Assembly: GCA_036379935.1 (NCBI GenBank)
Contig: DASVFT010000166.1
Coordinates: forward strand, 3,804 to 67,803
Origin: JAOPZW01 sp036379935
Lineage (GTDB): Bacteria > Actinomycetota > Thermoleophilia > Solirubrobacterales > Solirubrobacteraceae
DNA length: 64,000 nt
Direction: 5' to 3'
Notes under the pieces: model-generated
Told to the model about the DNA's origin: nothing
The model's input: the letters and a program-made list of their open reading frames with translations, nothing else
Database searches by the model: none
Part shown: positions 51,159 through 61,799 of the stretch, piece by piece
Numbering within the stretch: position 1 is the first letter of the stretch
Layout: each line of letters starts with the position of its first letter
Translations under genes and position numbers: made by a program

Positions 51159-51566
51159 ATGAGCCTGGAGCCTCGAGCGACCGGCTCGCCCGGCGGTGCC
51201 GGTGCGCGGCCGGCGGGGTGCTGCCCGTTCTACCACGAGGCTGTCGAGCTGATCGGCCGGCGCTGGACCGGCGCCATCGTCGCCGTCCTGCTCGACCACG
51301 GACCCCTGCGCTTCTCGGAGATCGCCCAGGCGGTCCCCGAGCTCAGCGACCGGCTGCTGTCGGAGCGCATGAAGGAGCTGGAGGCGCGCGGCCTCGTCGC
51401 GCGCCACGTCGAGCCGGGGCCTCCCGTGCGTGTGAGCTACGAGCTCACCGCGATGGGCCACGAGCTCCAGCCGGCGCTCGACGAGCTGCGGTCGTGGGCC
51501 CGGCAATGGCTGGCGGCCGACGAGGAGCGCCGCCGCCGCCAGGCCCGTCCCGTCCGCACGCTCTAG
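51159..51566 (+). CDS. HxlR-family transcriptional regulator
   Basis: The 135-residue protein has CCPFYHEAVELIGRRWTGAIVAVLLDHGPLRFSEIAQAVPELSDRLLSERMKELEARGLV, the winged-helix core of HxlR/YodB regulators. A cysteine pair (CC, about 21-22) lies at the position used for thiol sensing of quinones or aldehydes in YodB-type members. Its end overlaps the convergent S4 gene by four bases. Confidence 0.92.
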   Translation: MSLEPRATGSPGGAGARPAGCCPFYHEAVELIGRRWTGAIVAVLLDHGPLRFSEIAQAVPELSDRLLSERMKELEARGLVARHVEPGPPVRVSYELTAMGHELQPALDELRSWARQWLAADEERRRRQARPVRTL

Positions 51567-52195
51567 CGCCGCGAGTAGAACTCGACGATCAGCTGCTCGT
51601 CGACCGGTGCGGTGATCTCGCTGCGCTGGGGCCGGCGCACGAGCGTGCCCTCGAGCCGGTCGAAGTCGACCTGCAGCCACGCCGGCATGGCCGCGGTCAG
51701 CTCCGTGGCCGCGCGGGCGACGGGCGCCACCGCGCTCGTCGCGGAGATCGCGACCGTCTGGCCGGCGCGCACCCCGTACGAGGGGATCGTGACCCGACGG
51801 CCGTCCACGAGCACGTGCCCGTGGCTGACGAACTGGCGCGCCTGCGCGCGGGTCGTCGCGAAGCCCAGGCGGTACACGATGTTGTCCAGCCGCGTCTCCA
51901 GGAGCGTGAGCAGCTCCTCGCCCATCCGGCCCTCGCGGCGACGGGCGGCGGCTTCGACGTAGCGTCGGAACTGGCGCTCGCGCACGCCGTAGTAGCGCTT
52001 GGCGCGCTGCTTCTCGCGCAGCTGGCGCCCGTAGATCGACTCGCGTCGCCCCCGTCGCGTGCCGTGCTGACCCGGCGGCGCAGGGCCGCGCCGCTCGAGC
52101 GCCGACTTGCCGTTCAGCGCGCGCTCCCCCTTGAGGAAGAGCTCGACGCCCTCGCGCCGGGAGAGCCGCTCGACCGGCCCCGTGTAGCGTCCCAT
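51563..52195 (-). CDS. rpsD: 30S ribosomal protein S4, cysteine-free paralogue
   Basis: The protein has 210 residues. The start MGRYTGPVERLSRREGVELFLKGER, the S4 RNA-binding domain with ETRLDNIVYRLGFATTRAQARQFVSHGHVLVDGR, and the C-terminal IVEFYSRR identify S4. It stands outside the usual rpsM-rpsK-rpsD-rpoA cluster. Where zinc-binding S4 has cysteines after LKGER, it reads ALNGKSALERR. Cysteine-free S4 paralogues replace zinc-binding ones under zinc limitation in other bacteria, so this may be the alternative copy. I see no clear Zur box upstream. Confidence 0.93.
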   Translation of the reverse strand: MGRYTGPVERLSRREGVELFLKGERALNGKSALERRGPAPPGQHGTRRGRRESIYGRQLREKQRAKRYYGVRERQFRRYVEAAARRREGRMGEELLTLLETRLDNIVYRLGFATTRAQARQFVSHGHVLVDGRRVTIPSYGVRAGQTVAISATSAVAPVARAATELTAAMPAWLQVDFDRLEGTLVRRPQRSEITAPVDEQLIVEFYSRR

Positions 52196-52220
52196 GCCTG
52201 GGGACGTAGGCCGCGCGGCG

Positions 52221-52298
52221 GCGGGCGCTAGGCGCTGCGCCGGGCGGCGGGCGCTAGGCGCTGCGCCGGGCAGCGGGCGCTAGGCGCTGCGCACCGCG
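52221..52298. repeat. Three 26-bp tandem repeats covering the end of the acyl-CoA ligase gene
   Basis: Units at 52221, 52247 and 52273 read GCGGGCGCTAGGCGCTGCGC plus six variable bases. The rightmost copy contains the stop codon of the ligase gene, so the repeats are duplicates of the gene's last codons and stop. They fill the gap to the S4 gene. Confidence 0.8.
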
Positions 52299-53917
52299 GC
52301 CGCGGACTCGAGGCCGAGGCGCTCGATCGCGGCCTCGCGGAGCTTGAACTTCTGGACCTTGCCGGTGACGGTCATCGGGAACTCGTCGGTGAAGAGCACG
52401 TAGCGGGGGACCTTGAAGTGCGCCAGGCGGTCGCGGCAGAAGTCGCGGACGGCGTCCTCGTCGAGGTCGGCGCCGGGGCGCGCGGCGACGAAGGCACACA
52501 GCTCCTCGCCGTAGCGCTCGTCGGGCACGCCGACGACCTGGACGTCGGCCACGCCCTCGACCGCGTAGAGGAACTCCTCGATCTCGCGCGGGTAGATGTT
52601 CTCGCCGCCGCGGATGACCATGTCCTTGCTGCGCCCGACGATGTTCAGGTAGCCGTCGTCGTCCATGGTGGCGAGGTCGCCGGTGTGCATCCACCCGGCG
52701 CCGTCGAGCGCCTCGCCGGTGCGTTCGGGATCCTGCCAGTAGCCGAGCATCACGCTGTAGCCGCGCGTGCACAGCTCGCCCGGCTCGCCGCGTTCGACCA
52801 CCAGCCCGCTCTCGGGATCGATGACCTTGACCTCGACGTGCGGCCCGACCCGCCCGACGCTGCCGACCCGGCGCTCGAGCGGGTCGTCGACGCGCGTCTG
52901 CGTCGACACCGGCGACGTCTCGGTCATCCCGTAGCAGATGGCCACCTCGGACATGTGCATCCGGTCCACGACCTTCTTCATCACCTCGATCGGGCACGGC
53001 GAGCCGGCCATGATCCCCGTGCGCAGCGAGCCGAGGTCGAAGGCGTCGAAGTCGTCGTGCTCGAGCATGGCGATGAACATGGTGGGCACGCCGTAGAGCG
53101 ACGTCACCCGCTCCGCCGCGACGGCCCCGAGCGTCGCGCCGGCGTCGAACGAGGGCGCCGGGATGACCACGCACGCGCCGTGGGCCAGCGTGCCGAGGTT
53201 GCCCATGACCATGCCGAAGCAGTGGTAGAACGGCACCGGCAGGCAGGTGACGTCGTCCTCGGCGAGGTGCAGGAGCTCGGTGACGAAGAAGCCGTTGTTG
53301 AGGATGTTGTGGTGCGAAAGCGTCGCGCCCTTGGGAAAGCCCGTCGTGCCGCTCGTGTACTGGATGTTGATCGGGTCGTCGAAGGACAGCGCGGCCATCC
53401 GCGTGGCGATCGCCTCGCGGTCGGGCTCGCCGGCGGCGAGCTCGGCCCAGTCGTCGCCGTCGACGAAGACCGTGCGCTCCAGCGTCTCGACGCCGCCTGC
53501 GACCTCCTCGATCATCGCGGCGTAGTCGCTGCTCTTGAAGGCGCTGACGCTGAACAGCAGGCGCGCGCCTGATTGGCGCAGCACGTACTCGAGCTCGTGA
53601 GAGCGGTAGGCCGGATTGACGTTGACGAGGATGGCGCCGACCTTGGCGGTCGCGTACTGGACGAGGACCCATTCGATGCAGTTCGGCGCCCAGAGGGCGA
53701 CGCGGTCGCCGGCCTCCACGCCGGCGCGCAGCAGCCCGCCGGCGAGCGCGTCGATGGCGGCATCGAGCTCGGCGTAGGTCAGCCGCACGCCCTGGTGGCA
53801 GCTGACGAGCGCGTCGCGGTCGGCGAAGCGCGCCGCGGTGCGCTCGAAGTGCGCGCCGATGGTGTCGCCGAGCAGCGGCGTGTCGAAGGTGCCGTGAGCG
53901 TAGGACGGAGCGGACAT
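52280..53917 (-). CDS. AMP-binding acyl-CoA synthetase (FadD-like)
   Basis: The 545-residue enzyme has the ANL superfamily motifs. The phosphate loop is YTSGTTGFPKG. The A5 region is YGMTETSPVS. GWMHTGDLATMDDDGYLNIVGRSKDMVIRGGENIYPREIE spans A7-A8, and the catalytic lysine segment is MTVTGKVQKFKLRE at the end. It activates a carboxylic acid to its CoA thioester through an adenylate. The chain length is not predictable. Start ATG 53917; an ATG 15 bases upstream is also in frame. It is divergent from glnA. Confidence 0.94.
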   Translation of the reverse strand: MSAPSYAHGTFDTPLLGDTIGAHFERTAARFADRDALVSCHQGVRLTYAELDAAIDALAGGLLRAGVEAGDRVALWAPNCIEWVLVQYATAKVGAILVNVNPAYRSHELEYVLRQSGARLLFSVSAFKSSDYAAMIEEVAGGVETLERTVFVDGDDWAELAAGEPDREAIATRMAALSFDDPINIQYTSGTTGFPKGATLSHHNILNNGFFVTELLHLAEDDVTCLPVPFYHCFGMVMGNLGTLAHGACVVIPAPSFDAGATLGAVAAERVTSLYGVPTMFIAMLEHDDFDAFDLGSLRTGIMAGSPCPIEVMKKVVDRMHMSEVAICYGMTETSPVSTQTRVDDPLERRVGSVGRVGPHVEVKVIDPESGLVVERGEPGELCTRGYSVMLGYWQDPERTGEALDGAGWMHTGDLATMDDDGYLNIVGRSKDMVIRGGENIYPREIEEFLYAVEGVADVQVVGVPDERYGEELCAFVAARPGADLDEDAVRDFCRDRLAHFKVPRYVLFTDEFPMTVTGKVQKFKLREAAIERLGLESAAAVRSA

Positions 53918-53980
53918 GGCCCCATTGTCCATCCGCTTTCAACCTGCGGTCCAGCGTGGCTTCGCTAGGTTCCACGGGCT

Positions 53981-55324
53981 ATGAGCGTGACCCAGCAGCC
54001 CACCACCGCGGACGACGTCCAGGCCATCGTCGACGAGCACGACATCCGCTTCATCCGCTTCTGGTTCACCGACATCCTCGGGCAGCTGAAGTCGTTCTCG
54101 ATCAACGCCGCCGAGCTCGACGACGCCTTCGAGGGCGGCATGGGCTTCGACGGCTCGTCGATCACCGGCTTCAACGCCATCGAGGAGTCGGACATGATCG
54201 CCATGCCCGACCCGTCGACCTTCGCGATCCTGCCCTGGCGTCCCGAGGCCCAGGGCGTGGGGCGGATGTTCTGCGACATCCTCACCCCCGAGCGCACGCC
54301 CTACGAGGGCGACCCGCGCCACGTCCTGCGCCGCGCGCTGGAGCGCGCCAGCGCGATGGGGTTCGACACCTTCAACGTCGGGCCGGAGCTCGAGTACTTC
54401 CTGTTCAAGGACAAGGACTCCACCGAGGTCCTGGACGAGGGCGGCTACTTCGACCTCACCACCCTCGACGCGGGGTCCGACGTGCGCCGCGAGACCGTCC
54501 TCGCGCTGGAGCAGCTCGGCATCCACGTGGAGTACACCCACCACGAGGTCGGCCCCAGCCAGCACGAGATCGACATGCGCTACGCCAACGCGCTGAAGAT
54601 GGCCGACGACTGCATGACCTACCGCATCACGGTCAAGGAATACGCGATGAAGTACGGCTGGCACGCGACGTTCATGCCCAAGCCGCTCTTCGGCGAGAAC
54701 GGCTCGGGCATGCACACGCACATGAGCCTCTTCCGCGGCACCGACAACGCGATGTTCGACGCCGGCGACCCCTACTTCCTGTCCGACACCGGCAAGGCGT
54801 TCATCGCGGGCCAGCTCAAGCACGCGCGCGAGATCTCCTCGATCTTCGCCCAGTGGGTGAACTCCTACAAGCGCCTGGTGCCGGGGTTCGAGGCGCCGGT
54901 CTACGTGGCGTGGAGCCGGCGCAATCGCTCGGCGCTCGTGCGCGTGCCGCTCTACCACCCGGGCAAGGAGCAGGCGACACGCATGGAGCTGCGCTGTCCG
55001 GACCCCGCGTGCAACCCCTACCTGACCTTCGCCGCGCTGCTGCACGCCGGGCTCGAGGGCATCGAGAAGGGCTACGAGCTCCCCGAGCCGATGGAGAAGA
55101 ACCTCTACCACCTGGCGCCGGACGACCGCAAGCGCCTGGGAATCGAGCAGCTGCCCGAGACGCTGGGCGAGGCGATCGAGCTGACCGCCGAGTCCGAGCT
55201 CGTGCTGCGCACGCTGGGCGAGCACATGTTCAATCGCTTCGTCGAGATCAAGCGACAGGAGTGGGAGGACTACCGCGTGCAGGTCACGCCGTGGGAGCTC
55301 GAGCGCTACCTGCCGGTGCTCTGA
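53981..55324 (+). CDS. glnA: Glutamine synthetase type I
   Basis: The 447-residue protein has the full GS-I motif set: GMGFDGSSITGF (ammonium-site Asp), GPELEYFLF, GPSQHEIDMRYANAL, FMPKPLFGENGSGMHTHMS and NLYHLAPDDRK near the adenylylation-site position of other GS-I enzymes. It makes glutamine from glutamate, ammonia and ATP and is the only one of the three synthetases in the window with an intact FDGSS loop. It is therefore the assimilatory enzyme. A GCGAGC/GCTCGC hairpin (55339-55354) follows. Confidence 0.96.
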   Translation: MSVTQQPTTADDVQAIVDEHDIRFIRFWFTDILGQLKSFSINAAELDDAFEGGMGFDGSSITGFNAIEESDMIAMPDPSTFAILPWRPEAQGVGRMFCDILTPERTPYEGDPRHVLRRALERASAMGFDTFNVGPELEYFLFKDKDSTEVLDEGGYFDLTTLDAGSDVRRETVLALEQLGIHVEYTHHEVGPSQHEIDMRYANALKMADDCMTYRITVKEYAMKYGWHATFMPKPLFGENGSGMHTHMSLFRGTDNAMFDAGDPYFLSDTGKAFIAGQLKHAREISSIFAQWVNSYKRLVPGFEAPVYVAWSRRNRSALVRVPLYHPGKEQATRMELRCPDPACNPYLTFAALLHAGLEGIEKGYELPEPMEKNLYHLAPDDRKRLGIEQLPETLGEAIELTAESELVLRTLGEHMFNRFVEIKRQEWEDYRVQVTPWELERYLPVL

Positions 55325-55338
55325 GCCGCTAGCACCCG

Positions 55339-55354
55339 GCGAGCACGAGCTCGC
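55339..55354 (+). terminator. Possible terminator of glnA
   Basis: GCGAGC (55339-55344) pairs with GCTCGC (55349-55354) around a four-base loop, 15 bases after the stop. There is no U-run. It separates glnA from the fluoride-responsive leader. Confidence 0.4.
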
Positions 55355-55383
55355 TGGCCGCGCGAACGCGCGTGGCGACTGAC

Positions 55384-55392
55384 TGCTACGCT
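55384..55392 (+). promoter_or_regulatory. Possible extended -10 of the fluoride operon
   Basis: TGCTACGCT fits an extended -10 (TG-N-TACGCT) ending seven bases before the fluoride aptamer begins. No convincing -35 is visible. Confidence 0.3.
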
Positions 55393-55398
55393 CGCCAC

Positions 55399-55454
55399 CG
55401 AGCGATGAGGCTCGCTCCATAACCGCGGCTCCGGGCCGCTGATGGCCTCTACGA
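55399..55454 (+). promoter_or_regulatory. Fluoride riboswitch (crcB motif)
   Basis: GAGCGATGAGGCTCGCTC, then CATAACCGCGGCTCC, then GGGCCGCTGATGGCCTCTAC reproduce the crcB motif, including the diagnostic GATGAGGC, the loop-stem CCGCGGC/GCCGC and CTGATGGCCTCTAC. The aptamer requires its 3' strand GGCCTCTAC to pair with the 5' GATGAGGC region. The same 3' strand can instead pair with TCGTAGAGG at the ribosome-binding site downstream. Fluoride binding should therefore free the site and switch translation on. Recognition is by recalled consensus, not a covariance search. Confidence 0.9.
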
Positions 55455-55480
55455 GTACCTGTCAAACGTCTTCGTAGAGG
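55446..55480 (+). promoter_or_regulatory. Shine-Dalgarno-sequestering hairpin (expression platform)
   Basis: CCTCTACGA (55446-55454) and TCGTAGAGG (55472-55480) are perfect nine-base complements with a 17-base loop. The right arm contains the ribosome-binding AGAGG eight bases before the ATG at 55489. The left arm is the 3' strand of the fluoride aptamer, so the two structures exclude each other. Confidence 0.85.
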
Positions 55481-55488
55481 TGGTTTAC

Positions 55489-55749
55489 ATGGAGTTGGCC
55501 GGATTCCCCGTCGTCGCCGTTGGCCTGTGCACGCCTGAGTGCGGGCGGTTCAGCGAAGGGCTCGAGCGACTGCCCGAAACGTCGGCCACGAGGCGCGTCG
55601 GGCGCTTCAGCGACGGCCTCGAGCGATTGCCTGAGACGTCGGCGTCGCTGCGCATCGGGCGCTTCAGCGACGGCCTGGAGCAGCTTCCCGCGATGGCCGG
55701 CGGCGAACACAGCGGCAGCTTTGCCGACGGTTACGGGCGGAGGTCGTAG
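55489..55749 (+). CDS. 19-residue-repeat small protein of the fluoride operon
   Basis: The 86-residue product has glycine-led repeats that start at residues 19, 38, 57 and 76, an exact period of 19. Repeats 1 to 3 read GRFSEGLERLPETSATRRV with small changes. The fourth is shortened to GSFADGYGRRS. A hydrophobic N-terminus (MELAGFPVVAVGLCTPEC) holds two cysteines. No family or function is known to me. It is first in the operon, directly under the riboswitch switch-hairpin, and its TAG overlaps the antiporter GTG (TAGTG). It could bind metal or fluoride, assist the antiporter, or be processed as a peptide; all are inference. Confidence 0.82.
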   Translation: MELAGFPVVAVGLCTPECGRFSEGLERLPETSATRRVGRFSDGLERLPETSASLRIGRFSDGLEQLPAMAGGEHSGSFADGYGRRS

Positions 55750-56930
55750 TGACGCCCGTTCAACTGGCGGCGATCCTCGCTGCCGCGGTGGTGCTCGCGA
55801 GCATGATCTCCGTCGAGATCGGGCTCTCGGTGGCGCTCGTCGAGCTCGCGCTCGGGGTGGTGTTCGGCAACGCTTTTGGCCTGGACCCCAACAGCGGTTG
55901 GCTCGTCTTCATCGCCAACTTCGCCTCGATCGTGCTGACCTTCCTTGCCGGCGCGGAGGTGGACCCCGATGATTTCAGGGAGCGGTTTGGAGCCGCCCTG
56001 GCGATCGGGCTGGTCTCGTTCGTGGGGCCGTTCGTCGTTGCGACGCTGGCCGCCTACGGCGCCCTCGGATGGTCGCTGAAGGCCTCGCTGATCGCCGGCA
56101 CCGCCCTGTCCACGACGTCGCTCGCGGTCGTGTACGCGGTGCTCGTCGAAACGGGCCTGAACGACACGCGGATCGGCAAGCTGATCATGTCGGCGTGCTT
56201 CGTCACCGATATGGGCACGGCGGTCGCCCTGTCGGCGATCTTCCTGAAGCCGAACGCATGGTTCGGAGTCTTCCTGGCGGTTTCGGTGGCGCTCATCGTG
56301 GTGCTGCCGAAGATCGCTCCGTGGTTCTTCGGACGCTACGGCGACCGCGTCATCGAGCCGGAGATCAAGCTCGTGTTCGTGTGCCTGTTCGCCCTGATGG
56401 TCCTGGCCGACGCGGCGAAGGGCCACGCGGTGCTGCCCGCCTTCGTGCTCGGGCTGGTCATGTCGCGCCACTACCGCGAGCATCGCCTGGAACAGGAGCG
56501 CCTGCGTGTCGTGGCGTTTGCCTTCCTGACGCCCTTCTTCTTCCTGCGCGGCGGGCTGAACGTGTCGCTGGGCGCGGTGGCGGCGAACCTTGGCCTGCTC
56601 GTCGTCCTCTTCGCAGCCAAGATGGTCCCCAAGGTCGCCATGATCCTTCCGCTCGCGCGGCGGCACGCCCCGCAGCACGCCACGTTCACCACGCTTCTGA
56701 TGTCGACGGGACTCACCTTCGGCACCATCTCCTCGCTCTACGGGCTGAACGCGGGCATCATCGACCGCACGCAGTTCTCGCTGCTCGTGACCGTGGTCGT
56801 GCTCTCGGCGATCGTCCCCACGGCGATCGCGCAGCGCTGGTTCGCGCCCGACGTCGAGGCTGAGCGCGCCGCTTCCCGTCGCGGCGCGCGGGCGTCGACA
56901 CAACCCGTAACGGCCGGTGAGGGCGCATGA
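55749..56930 (+). CDS. CPA2-type cation/proton antiporter of the fluoride operon
   Basis: This 393-residue protein has about 12 helices. Its opening MISVEIGLSVALVELALGVVFGN and the pore segments FLAGAEVDPDDFR, GTALSTTSLAVVYAVL and MSACFVTDMGTAVALSA place it in the CPA2/Kef-type superfamily. There is no RCK domain. Fluoride riboswitches elsewhere control Fluc and CLC-F exporters and also sodium or potassium/proton antiporters. The antiporter may offset cytoplasmic acidification when HF enters, or export fluoride with protons. GTG 55749 overlaps the repeat-protein stop by one base. Its end overlaps the universal stress protein start (ATGA). Confidence 0.9.
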   Translation: MTPVQLAAILAAAVVLASMISVEIGLSVALVELALGVVFGNAFGLDPNSGWLVFIANFASIVLTFLAGAEVDPDDFRERFGAALAIGLVSFVGPFVVATLAAYGALGWSLKASLIAGTALSTTSLAVVYAVLVETGLNDTRIGKLIMSACFVTDMGTAVALSAIFLKPNAWFGVFLAVSVALIVVLPKIAPWFFGRYGDRVIEPEIKLVFVCLFALMVLADAAKGHAVLPAFVLGLVMSRHYREHRLEQERLRVVAFAFLTPFFFLRGGLNVSLGAVAANLGLLVVLFAAKMVPKVAMILPLARRHAPQHATFTTLLMSTGLTFGTISSLYGLNAGIIDRTQFSLLVTVVVLSAIVPTAIAQRWFAPDVEAERAASRRGARASTQPVTAGEGA

Positions 56931-57358
56931 GCCCGTACGAGTTCACCAACGTCCTGGTCGCCCTGGACGGATCCGCGGGCGCGGCGAAGGCGCTCGACTG
57001 CGCGCTGTCGATCTGCTCGGCCGTCGGCGCGCGCCTGACGGCGCTGGCCGTCGAGGGAAAGCTGCCCGCCTACGCGGCGTCGCTGGGCGAGGTCGACGAG
57101 GTCAAGCGCGAGAAGGACGAGTACTTCGGTGGCGTGCTCGCCGACGCCACCGAGCAAGCGAGGGCCAGGGGCGTCGAGATCAGCACCGATCTCGTTCCCG
57201 GGCACGCGGCGGAGGTGATCACCCACTACGCACGCGCCCACGGCCACGACCTCGTCGTCCTGGGCCATCGCGGCCATTTCCTGGGCGACTACCTCCTCGG
57301 CTCGACTGCCGACCGCGTGGCGCACCGTGCCCACTGTCCCGTCATGGTCGTGCGCTGA
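56927..57358 (+). CDS. Universal stress protein (UspA family)
   Basis: The 143-residue UspA domain begins FTNVLVALDGSAGAAKALD and ends with the ATP-binding motif GHRGHFLGDYLLGSTADRVAHRAHCPVMVV (G-2x-G-9x-G-S/T, residues from 113). It probably binds ATP and modulates stress responses or the antiporter upstream, since Usp domains regulate several cation antiporters. It is the last gene of the fluoride operon. Confidence 0.93.
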   Translation: MSPYEFTNVLVALDGSAGAAKALDCALSICSAVGARLTALAVEGKLPAYAASLGEVDEVKREKDEYFGGVLADATEQARARGVEISTDLVPGHAAEVITHYARAHGHDLVVLGHRGHFLGDYLLGSTADRVAHRAHCPVMVVR

Positions 57359-57365
57359 AGCCGCG

Positions 57366-59341
<1,976 letters not shown>

Positions 59342-59342
<1 letters not shown>

Positions 59343-61267
59343 CAACCCAACTGTAGGCGGCGCGCGTGGCGAGGGACCTTGATCGGGACCCCGCGGGTCA
59401 CGAGCTGCGCGGCACGCACGTGCCTGATGCTGACCTTGCGGCCGCCGAGGCGGCCGGTGACGCTCCCGTCGGGATGGAAGGTCAGGCGGCCGTGCGGCGC
59501 GACACGGCCGCTGATCGTGAGCGTCGAGTTGCCGTTCGCCACCGGGACGAGTCCCGTGACCGTGACGCCGGGCACGAACTCGACGCGCCGCAGGCTGTAG
59601 CCGCGCGACGTCGCGGTCGCGCGGCCCGAGCGCAGGCCGCCGACCCTGGCGCCGACGGGGGTGATGCGTCCCGCGGCCAGCTCGTCGCCGAGGAACTGCA
59701 GGCGGACGTCGCGGACCGTGGCGGAGGCCGCGGCCACGGTCTTGGACGCGCGCGTGCGGCCGGGCAGGCGGCTCAGCCTCGTGGGCGCGATCGGCGTGGG
59801 CGCGATGATCGGCCGCGGGTTGGCACAGGCGGTGACCGGCTGCCCCGTGAAGAAGGCGGCCATCGCGTTCTTGGCGCAGTCGCTCACGTCGCTCGTCAGC
59901 ACGGAGTGCCCGGTGTAGGGGACGGCGAGGATCTGCGCGCCCGGGATCCGCGACGCGACGGCCTGGGCGTCCTCGACCGGCGTGCGGACGTCGCCACCGC
60001 CGGTGAGGACGAGCGTCGGCACGGCCGGGAGCGGCAGCGGTGGCGCCGGGGGCGGGCTCGCGTTGGGCCATCCCAGGCAGACCGGGATGGCCTCGCTGCG
60101 CAGCGCCACGCTCCAGCCGAAGGCCCCGAAGTCGGTCGCCGGGTGTGCCTGTGCCGCGCCGACCGCCTGGGCGGCCCGCTGGCGAGCGGGCGCGTTGCGA
60201 TCCCACGGGAAGATCGACTCCTCGCAGCGCGTGGCGACGAACAGCGCGTCGGAGTCGCTGGCGGTGTCCGTCTGCGCGCGCGTGTTGGGGATGCCGGTCA
60301 ACCCGGCGGCGCGCAGGCGCAGGCGCAGCAGCGGCCGGCGGTCGCCCTTGATCGTGCTGCGCAGCGCCGCGGGCAGCTCGGCACGCAGCGTCGGATTGAG
60401 GTCGCCGGCGAGGAGGATCTCGAGCAGCCCGTCGCGCGTGAGGCGCAGCCTCACGCTGGTGCCGCCGGGCGTGTTGACCTTCCCCGTGAAGCCCGGGCGC
60501 CCGCCGGCCCCCGGCTGGCCGGCGCGGCGCGCGACCGTGGCCAGGTCGCGGCCGACGTTGTTCGTGATGCCGTTGCACAGGCCGTTGCCGCACAGCTCGC
60601 CGAGCGCGCGTGGCAGCGCCTTGAACGTCGAGACGTTGAGGACGTCCGAGCCCTCCGGCGGCACGACCGAGTCGAGGACGATGGCCTCGACGTTGGCCGG
60701 GTACTTGGCCGCGTAGTCGAGCGCGACCTTGGTGCCGTAGGAGACGCCGAACAGGACGAGCTTCTGATACCCGGACTCCACGCGGATGCTCTCGATGTCG
60801 TCGACGCTGTCAGCCGAGCGGAAGAAGCCGCGCGCCGGGCCCAGCTGGCTGGCGCACGACGCGGCGGCCTCCGTGATCGACGAGAAGCCGCTCTCGAAGG
60901 CGGCGCAGCGCAGGCGGCCCGACGCACCGGTCCCGCGCTGGTCGAAGATCACGAGGTCGCGGTTGGTCAGCACCGGGCCAAGGATCGAGGCGAACTCGGT
61001 GACCGAGGGGAGGGCGGCCTGCCCGGGCCCGCCGGCCAGTCCGACGACGGCGGAGGCGGTCGGATTGCTCGTCGCGACGGCCCGCTTGATGCTCAGCGTG
61101 AGCGTGCCGGGGACGGCGCCGGTGCGGTCGAGGGGAACGGGGAGCTGGCCGCACTGGTAGCCCGCCGGCTCGCATGGCGCGTAGGAGATGGCCGCGTGCG
61201 CGGCGGGCGTCAGGCCCAGGACCGCGGCGGCCGCGGCGAGGGCCGCCAGAGTGGACCGGGCGCGCAT
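59342..61267 (-). CDS. Secreted alpha/beta hydrolase (TAP-like C-terminus)
   Basis: The protein has 641 residues. Signal peptide 1-25 (ending AAHA). A tripeptidyl-aminopeptidase-like hydrolase has the oxyanion segment GLAGGPGQAAL, DLVIFDQRGTGASG, the nucleophile in FGVSYGTKVALDYA, Asp in LTGGGDVRTPVEDA and His in VPYTGHSVLTSD. An Ala/Pro/Arg linker leads to a beta-rich 150-residue tail unique to this protein. It probably cleaves peptides or esters outside the cell. Confidence 0.9.
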
Positions 61268-61402
61268 CTCGAGCCAGGGTAGACCACGTGCGGTCGGCGG
61301 GTAGGCGATCGTCCGGTGCGCTCCCGCGGGGCCCCCCGGGTGCGCCGTGGCCTGCGGGCCGCCCGGTGCGCCTCGCCTGCGGGCGCATTAGTGTCCGTGG
61401 GC

Positions 61403-61795
61403 ATGTCGCATCACCGTGAGGCCGTCACCGCGGCCGGCGCGCCCGACGCCGTCGGCCCCTACAGCCACGCTGTCAAGAGCGGCGGGCTGCTCTTCGTGTC
61501 GGGCCAGGTCCCGCTCGATCCCGCCACCGGCAAGCTCGTCGAGGGCTCGGTCGGCGAGCAGACGCGCCGCTGCCTGGAGAACGTCCAGGCCGTGGCCGGC
61601 GCCGCCGGCGCGTCGCTGGCGGATGCCGTGCGCATGGGCGTGTACGTGACCGACATGAGCACGTTCGGACAGGTCAACGAGGCCTACGCCGCCTTCTTCG
61701 GCGACGGGCCGCCGGCGCGAAGCACCATCGGCGTCGCGGCGCTGCCGCTCGGGGCCCAGGTCGAGATCGACGCCGTCATCGCGCTGCCGGACTGA
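61403..61795 (+). CDS. ridA: RidA family protein
   Basis: The 130-residue protein has GAPDAVGPYSHAVKSGGLLFVSGQVPLDPATGKL and the C-terminal PPARSTIGVAALPLGAQVEIDAVI. These include the Arg that binds the substrate carboxylate in RidA. RidA hydrolyses reactive enamine/imine intermediates made by PLP enzymes such as threonine ammonia-lyase, which is encoded four bases downstream. That pairing explains the gene order. Confidence 0.94.
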   Translation: MSHHREAVTAAGAPDAVGPYSHAVKSGGLLFVSGQVPLDPATGKLVEGSVGEQTRRCLENVQAVAGAAGASLADAVRMGVYVTDMSTFGQVNEAYAAFFGDGPPARSTIGVAALPLGAQVEIDAVIALPD

Positions 61796-61799
61796 GGTC

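Noticed and set aside
55489..55749. A ribosomally made peptide precursor with a modification cluster
   Set aside because: No cyclase, radical SAM, protease or dedicated exporter gene is adjacent. The neighbours are an antiporter and a stress protein under a fluoride switch.
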